Shown here one piece after another: positions 14,917-19,096 of a stretch of 19,096 bases of DNA. The DNA lies in assembly GCA_964626565.1 (NCBI GenBank), contig CAZVFX010000135.1, positions 1-19,096 of the forward strand, given 5' to 3'. The notes below the pieces were generated by a model. That model had not been told where the DNA came from. It saw only the letters and a program-made list of their open reading frames with translations, and did no database searches. Position 1 is the stretch's first letter. Each line of letters starts with the position of its first letter. A program made the position numbers and the translations under genes. The stretch is from CAZVFX01 sp964626565 (GTDB taxonomy: Bacteria > Myxococcota_A > UBA9042 > CAIXZC01).

Positions 14917-17717
14917 GAACCGGGCCCGCTGAAGTCGTAGGGGAAATCCCGGTGTTCCACGACGATGGAGGTCACATCCCCCTCATCGCCCCAGTACCGG
15001 CAGAACCAACCGTCCAGGAAGTCCACGAAGTCCACCCCTTCGAATCCGTTGTCCAGGAAGAGGTCCGAAGGAAAGTAGTTGAAGATTGCATCGTAGATGC
15101 CCAGCGGCATGTTGCTGATCGTATCAAAGGGTTCATCGTCACTGGCAGCATCTCTGAAATCCCAGAGGGCTGCACTCACCAGGTACTCGGACACCGGCCC
15201 CGACTGAGCACCGTTGGCCGTGCTGAACGAGAAGGGTGAATCCATTCCTTCCAGGTCGTTGACAATGTACACGCCCCAGGGCCTGCTGTTGACGAAATGA
15301 GGGTAGTCCAGCACGTCGCAGGCAAAAAATGCGGACACGCCTTCACTCCAGGCCCGCCTCGGGTCGTCCCGGGTGCCGTCGCTGCCGCCGCCGGGATTAT
15401 CATCCTGACTCACCTGCTCCAGCGCAAACTTGAAGAACTCCTTGGAAATCACCATGTCGTCGTATTCGTCCCGATCAATGTCCTTTCCCTGGACGCTCAG
15501 AGCTGCCTTCTCGGTGCAGATTGCCAGGTCGTAGAAGTACTGGCTGCAATAGAGAGTATCGGTGGTATCCGCGCCGGTTGCCCAATACGAGTGCAGCCAG
15601 CCGAGGTCCTTGCCGGTCATGAGCCTGATGAGGTCGTAGCCGGAGATGAGGACATCCATAATGTTGAACGCACCAGCTCCCACCACCTCCGGTATGTCGA
15701 AGTCGAGGACAGGGAACTCGTCCAACGTCTCATCGATGGAGGCGGAGGAGACTGTGTAGACTACCTTGAATTTGGGGTGGTTCATGATGGTGATCTTGCG
15801 CAGCCCCTCGTCGATGTTCGTTTCTGATTTGACGACGATGTAGATACCCGGGTCCTGCTTGTTGGAAAACTGGATCTCATAATCGCCGAACCTGTCGGTC
15901 CAGCCGGTGGCCAGCAGTTCGCCGTCCGACGCCCGGTGCACCTCCACGGTTGCATGGCGAACCGGCTTCCAGGTACTGCCGGAAAAACCGTTGCGGTCGA
16001 AACTCTTGTCTTCGTACCGCACCCTTCCCCTCAGCACGCGCCCGCAGTTGGTGTTGGAGAAGGTGGCTACAGTTACGCCGTCGCCTTCCCCCCCGGAGTC
16101 GTCAGTGCCGGGGGCGAATGAGCCTTCATAGATCTCCATATCGCCACAATAGTGAATTGTCACCGTATACTGGGCTCCGCAATAGCAGCAATCTTCGTAG
16201 AAGTCTGCGCGCACGATATAGGTGCCTACCGGCGCCGAGCCGTCGGGCCAGTAGATGTTCTCGTTGTTGACATAGTCAAACCAGCAGGCCGGGTTGGAGT
16301 CCAGGTCGAGCCAGCCGCCGGAGGGACACTGGTCGTTGCCGTAGTAGATTTCGCACCCGTTGGGCTCCACCACGTGGAGATCAACATCGGTATCGGTATC
16401 AAAGCTGATGCTCACCTGAATATCGCCGGAACCCACGCTCTGCACAGAAAGTTCGTAGGGTTGTGCCTCGGAAATTCGGCCCATGACGTCGCGCACGGCG
16501 ATGCGCAGAGGCAGCTTGTTGGGCGGCTCTTCTCCTTCGATGTAGACTTTCAGCAGCAGCAGCAGTTCCTCGTCACCAAAGGAAGCCTCCAGCGGACGCT
16601 GATAGTAGCCGGAGTATCCCTCCATGCCCACGAGTACACCGACGATTTCGTTGGGGTACGTGTAACCGGAGAAATCCACGTTCACTTTGGCAGACCCGCC
16701 GGTAATTACGAACTCGTTGCCGTAGATCAGTTCTACCGGCTGCTCCCACATGGGGTCCGGCTCCGGAATCTGGCCGGCGACAAAGATCCCGCCTTCGATG
16801 CGTATGGGGATGAGGGCCAGGTTTCTGAGCCCCAGTTTCATGTGGGGATATTCCAGCGTGAACTCACCGTCGGTTGCCGTAATCGGCACGGGGTAGACGC
16901 CGTCGGGCCGGTTGTTTTCGGCCGAAATGGTGTAGGAGAGCATGTATTTACCGCCGCCGATCTCATACACCTCTTCGGCACCGTCTGAGTATTCGGAATC
17001 CATGGCCTCAAAGCCGGCGGTAAACTCCATGCCCGGCTTGCCCGTTGACAGGAAGAGCGTGATCTCGTCGCCGTTGCTGTACACATACTCGCTGGAATGC
17101 ACGTTCTTGAATCGGAAGGAAGCGTTTTCCAAAATCACCTGGATTCCATCTTCCGCCGAGACTTCGCCGATTTGCGCCACCGCTTTGATGTCCAGCGGCC
17201 CGTTGTCGTACTCAGTGGTATCAAGGACAAACCGGGTCGGCAGTTTGGTATCACTGAAGACCGGGAGGTCGCCCAGCCAAACGGTGATATTGTCCACTTC
17301 CAACTCGTTGATCTCCAACGGGACGATGAGAACCTCGATGCTCCCGTGGCGGGTGGTGCCTGTTTGGGGGGCCGCTATCATTATGCCGAACTCGGTCACA
17401 ACGGCTTGCTCCTCATCGACGATGTCCACCAGGTCCGGTGCATCGCCCCCTGCGCCCTCTCCTTTCTCGTCGGGCGGCGGCACAATGCTATCGGTAAGAT
17501 CCGGGGCGATCAGTTCGTGGGTATCGCCGGGCAAAACATCGAGAATATCCGGCACTACCAGATCCACCTCACCCGGGACCAACGTCCCGTCTCCCTCAGT
17601 GATGTCCGCACCGTCGGCCAGACCTCCGTCGGGACCGGTCTGATTGTCATCTCCTCCGCTGCAAGCGGCAGAAGAGATGGTCAACAGGAGTACAAGGCAG
17701 AGGTAAAAAGCTCTCAT
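14904..17717 (-). CDS. 937-residue lipoprotein with DUF2135-like and inactivated gluzincin-like domains
   Basis: Predicted envelope lipoprotein (signal peptide, SAA-C19-SGG) with an acidic linker to ~110. Residues ~110-430 look like several Ig-like/beta-sandwich repeats. Residues ~440-530 contain DTDTDVDLHVVEPNG and a Cys-rich DFYEDCCYCGAQYTV segment, resembling DUF2135/YfaP-type domains. Residues ~567-640 (RGRVRYEDKS, HATVEVHRASDGELLATGWTD, GDYEIQF) resemble a carboxypeptidase-regulatory/transthyretin-like fold. The C-terminus ~660-937 follows the layout of a gluzincin metalloprotease group (GAFNIMDVL, DEYDDMVI, DDNPGG, AWSEG), but the expected HExxH reads K759-E-F-F-K763. Both zinc histidines are thus replaced, while E760 and the third-ligand position E792 remain. 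It is probably a non-catalytic binding domain. The ATG overlaps the stress-protein stop as ATGA; GGGGGA is the ribosome binding site. Domain names are by eye. Confidence 0.82.
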   Translation of the reverse strand: MRAFYLCLVLLLTISSAACSGGDDNQTGPDGGLADGADITEGDGTLVPGEVDLVVPDILDVLPGDTHELIAPDLTDSIVPPPDEKGEGAGGDAPDLVDIVDEEQAVVTEFGIMIAAPQTGTTRHGSIEVLIVPLEINELEVDNITVWLGDLPVFSDTKLPTRFVLDTTEYDNGPLDIKAVAQIGEVSAEDGIQVILENASFRFKNVHSSEYVYSNGDEITLFLSTGKPGMEFTAGFEAMDSEYSDGAEEVYEIGGGKYMLSYTISAENNRPDGVYPVPITATDGEFTLEYPHMKLGLRNLALIPIRIEGGIFVAGQIPEPDPMWEQPVELIYGNEFVITGGSAKVNVDFSGYTYPNEIVGVLVGMEGYSGYYQRPLEASFGDEELLLLLKVYIEGEEPPNKLPLRIAVRDVMGRISEAQPYELSVQSVGSGDIQVSISFDTDTDVDLHVVEPNGCEIYYGNDQCPSGGWLDLDSNPACWFDYVNNENIYWPDGSAPVGTYIVRADFYEDCCYCGAQYTVTIHYCGDMEIYEGSFAPGTDDSGGEGDGVTVATFSNTNCGRVLRGRVRYEDKSFDRNGFSGSTWKPVRHATVEVHRASDGELLATGWTDRFGDYEIQFSNKQDPGIYIVVKSETNIDEGLRKITIMNHPKFKVVYTVSSASIDETLDEFPVLDFDIPEVVGAGAFNIMDVLISGYDLIRLMTGKDLGWLHSYWATGADTTDTLYCSQYFYDLAICTEKAALSVQGKDIDRDEYDDMVISKEFFKFALEQVSQDDNPGGGSDGTRDDPRRAWSEGVSAFFACDVLDYPHFVNSRPWGVYIVNDLEGMDSPFSFSTANGAQSGPVSEYLVSAALWDFRDAASDDEPFDTISNMPLGIYDAIFNYFPSDLFLDNGFEGVDFVDFLDGWFCRYWGDEGDVTSIVVEHRDFPYDFSGPGSCIH

Positions 17718-18616
17718 TCTTCCCCCTTTCCGGGTTTGAACAGCAGGGTGGGCACAGACGACAGGCGTGCGACGTTTTCAGGCAGACGTCCGAAGAGCAG
17801 ACCTTCCAGCACTCCCAGGCCGCTGCGGGCCATGACCACCAGGTCGACCTTCTTGGAGGTGGCAGCCGCGGCGATCTTTTCGACCTCATCTTCCCCGACA
17901 ATCACTTCCCACCCGATGTCGTCAAAATCGGTCTTCTCCGCCAGTTCGTCCAGCATCCTCTCGAAGCTGAGATTCATCTCGTCGACCACGCTCAACGGCA
18001 TGGCCAGCGGCGGTTCCCCGGGCAAGGCGGGAATGTAGGACGGGACCTTTAGAACGTGCAGCAACTCAAGGCGAGCCCCGAACTGTTTGCACAAGCGTGC
18101 GGCCCACAATACGCCGTCGGCGGAGACCGGGGAGAACACGGTAGGGAACAGCACTCGCTTGACCTCGAAATCATCGGGCGGATTGCTGTTGGCGCCAACA
18201 AACAGGAGCGGAGTCGACGCGTGCCTGAGCACGTTGGCGGAAGTGGTTCCGGTGAGCAACGCCTTGAACCCCTGCCCACCCAGGGCGGAGATGACTGTGA
18301 GGTCCATTCCTTCAGACTCGGCAAAGCTGGCAATTTCCCGGGAGGCGTACCCTTTCAATCGCACGATTTCACAGTCCGGCCCCTGCTCCCTGATCTGATT
18401 GGCCAGGTCCTCCAGCCACGCGGCTCGTCGGGCTTCCACCACATCTAGAAACTTGACCAACTCGTCCGACGAATGGGCGGAAAAGACCTGCTCCTCTTCG
18501 TCGACATGGCACAAGTGGATCCTGGCACCGCTGGAGGCCGCGAAATACAGGGTCGGCGACAGCGCTTTGAGCGAGTTCGGGGAGAAGTCGGTAACGACCA
18601 GAATATTCTTAAACAT
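17714..18616 (-). CDS. Tandem universal stress protein (two UspA domains)
   Basis: A 300-residue cytoplasmic protein of two UspA domains. Domain 1 (1-~143) starts MFKNILVVTDFSPNS and ends TSANVLRHASTPLLFVG. Domain 2 (~152-297) starts VKRVLFPTVFSPVS and ends PENVARLSSVPTLLFKPG. The usual ATP-binding loop G-x2-G-x9-G-S/T is shortened or altered in both halves: GGQGFKALLTGT in the first, and RSGLGVLEGLLFGR with no leading Gly in the second. ATP binding is therefore doubtful. UspA proteins respond to stress and growth arrest and often bind nucleotides or partner proteins. It is the first gene of the minus-strand operon, has a near-consensus promoter with a palindrome over the -10 box, a ribosome binding site AGGGA, and overlaps the next gene by four bases (ATGA). 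Confidence 0.92.
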   Translation of the reverse strand: MFKNILVVTDFSPNSLKALSPTLYFAASSGARIHLCHVDEEEQVFSAHSSDELVKFLDVVEARRAAWLEDLANQIREQGPDCEIVRLKGYASREIASFAESEGMDLTVISALGGQGFKALLTGTTSANVLRHASTPLLFVGANSNPPDDFEVKRVLFPTVFSPVSADGVLWAARLCKQFGARLELLHVLKVPSYIPALPGEPPLAMPLSVVDEMNLSFERMLDELAEKTDFDDIGWEVIVGEDEVEKIAAAATSKKVDLVVMARSGLGVLEGLLFGRLPENVARLSSVPTLLFKPGKGEE

Positions 18617-18642
18617 GTTGTTCCCTCACTTGGAGCTTACAA

Positions 18643-18657
18643 AATCACGGCGTGATT
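18643..18657. promoter_or_regulatory. Perfect palindrome over the -10 box, candidate operator
   Basis: AATCACG (18643-18649) and CGTGATT (18651-18657) are exact complements around a single G. The site overlaps the -10 box of the stress-operon promoter by three bases and covers the predicted transcription start, the place where a repressor would act. It could instead fold as a hairpin at the mRNA 5' end. No regulator gene was recognised nearby. Confidence 0.45.
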
Positions 18658-18683
18658 ATACAGGGGGAATGTCGAGTATTCAA
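18655..18683 (-). promoter_or_regulatory. Strong sigma70-type promoter of the stress-protein operon
   Basis: On the minus strand TTGAAT (18683-18678) and a perfect TATAAT (18660-18655) are separated by exactly 17 bases. The predicted start is near 18648, about 32 bases before the ATG at 18616. It is the best promoter match in the window and likely drives all six minus-strand genes. Confidence 0.65.
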
Positions 18684-18709
18684 CCACCGTTGGACAGGCA
18701 AGTTAGTCC

Positions 18710-18739
18710 TTGACACGGAAGAACCCGGAGGAGTACAAA
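18710..18739 (+). promoter_or_regulatory. Predicted promoter of the cold-shock gene
   Basis: A perfect TTGACA (18710-18715) and TACAAA (18734-18739) are separated by 18 bases. The predicted start near 18746 leaves an untranslated leader of about 50 bases. It is divergent from the stress-operon promoter; the two -35 boxes are 26 bases apart. Confidence 0.5.
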
Positions 18740-18796
18740 CTTAGTTGAAGGACGCTCGAAAAGTTGGCCGGGGAACTGCGATAGTGCGGAGGCATT

Positions 18797-19051
18797 ATGC
18801 TCAAGGGAAAGGTGAAGTGGTTTAGTGACCTGAAAGGGTACGGGTTCATCGAGGCGGGGAACGGGAGCCAGGACATATTCGTTCACCACTCGGCGATCAA
18901 ATCAGAGGGGTATCGCTCACTGGTGGACGGGGAGGACGTGGTTTACGAGTTGACCGAAGGGCCTAAGGGCCCGGCCGCTGTCAACGTCGTTCGAGTTGCG
19001 GAGACGGAACAGGCGGAGATGGCAGAGGCCGAGATGGGAGAGGCGGAGTAG
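18797..19051 (+). CDS. Cold-shock-domain protein (CspA family) with acidic tail
   Basis: An 84-residue nucleic-acid-binding protein, expected to bind single-stranded RNA/DNA and act as an RNA chaperone. Residues 1-68 form the cold-shock beta-barrel: GKVKWFSDLKGYGFIE includes the RNP1-type motif KGYGFIE (13-19), and DIFVHHSAI (26-34) is RNP2. The usual length is about 67-70; here a 16-residue acidic tail (ETEQAEMAEAEMGEAE) follows. The ribosome binding site GGAGG lies four bases before the ATG. The gene has its own divergent promoter and ends directly in front of a heptamer tract. Family assignment is secure; the role of the tail is unknown. Confidence 0.95.
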   Translation: MLKGKVKWFSDLKGYGFIEAGNGSQDIFVHHSAIKSEGYRSLVDGEDVVYELTEGPKGPAAVNVVRVAETEQAEMAEAEMGEAE

Positions 19052-19053
19052 CG

Positions 19054-19096
19054 GTGAGCAGTGAGCAGTGAGCAGTGAGCAGTGAGCAGTGAGCAG
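19054..19096. repeat. GTGAGCA heptamer tandem repeat, runs off the window
   Basis: Six perfect copies of GTGAGCA plus one base occupy 19054-19096, starting two bases after the cold-shock stop codon and continuing beyond the window edge. It is the same heptamer family as the degenerate tract at 5630-5657. Confidence 0.95.

Noticed and set aside
19054..19096. Tandem repeats considered as a CRISPR array
   Set aside because: Units are 7 bases with no spacers, and no cas genes are present.

Overview
The window (19,096 bases, high GC) looks like a metagenome-assembled contig from a Gram-negative bacterium of the Myxococcota / former Deltaproteobacteria type. This rests on: six of thirteen genes encoding probable lipoproteins; a Cys-rich surface protein with repeated D-x-N/D-C-D/N-G-x-x-D-E (MopE-type) motifs followed by a glycine-rich region; a lipoprotein with a gluzincin-like C-terminus of a kind frequent in that group; and many short heptanucleotide repeats between genes. 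A 10-N scaffold gap at 3978-3987 supports a draft assembly. The taxonomy is inference. No tRNA, rRNA, CRISPR array, transposase, integrase or phage gene was seen.

Left part (1-10604), all on the + strand: a 5'-open gene of unknown function; a ~1050-residue lipoprotein broken by the gap; xseA (exonuclease VII large subunit); a lipoprotein carrying a stand-alone Lon-type (S16) protease domain with an intact Ser-Lys dyad; two small lipoproteins of unknown function; and a lipoprotein alpha-amylase of family GH13. The genes are separated by 80-170 bases. The gaps hold heptamer tracts, an 89-base inverted-repeat element of the TGTCATCCTGAG type, and possible promoters, so they look like separate transcription units.

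Right part (18616 back to 10594), on the - strand: a tightly packed six-gene run, likely one operon. It reads: tandem universal stress protein, 4-base overlap, 937-residue lipoprotein with DUF2135-like and inactivated gluzincin-like regions, 13-base overlap, UvrD/Rep helicase, 44 bases, acidic membrane protein with eight repeated Thr motifs, 15 bases, HIT-family nucleotide hydrolase/transferase, 10 bases, small membrane protein. The last gene overlaps the 3' end of the amylase gene tail to tail. A near-consensus promoter with a palindrome over its -10 box sits upstream of the stress-protein gene.

Far right (18710-19096), + strand: a divergent cold-shock-protein gene with its own promoter, then a heptamer tract that runs off the window.

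The strongest candidates for something undescribed are the eight-copy T-x-[VMA]-[YFA] motif array in the 445-residue membrane protein, the secreted Lon-type protease lipoprotein, and the lipoprotein whose metalloprotease site reads KEFFK instead of HExxH.
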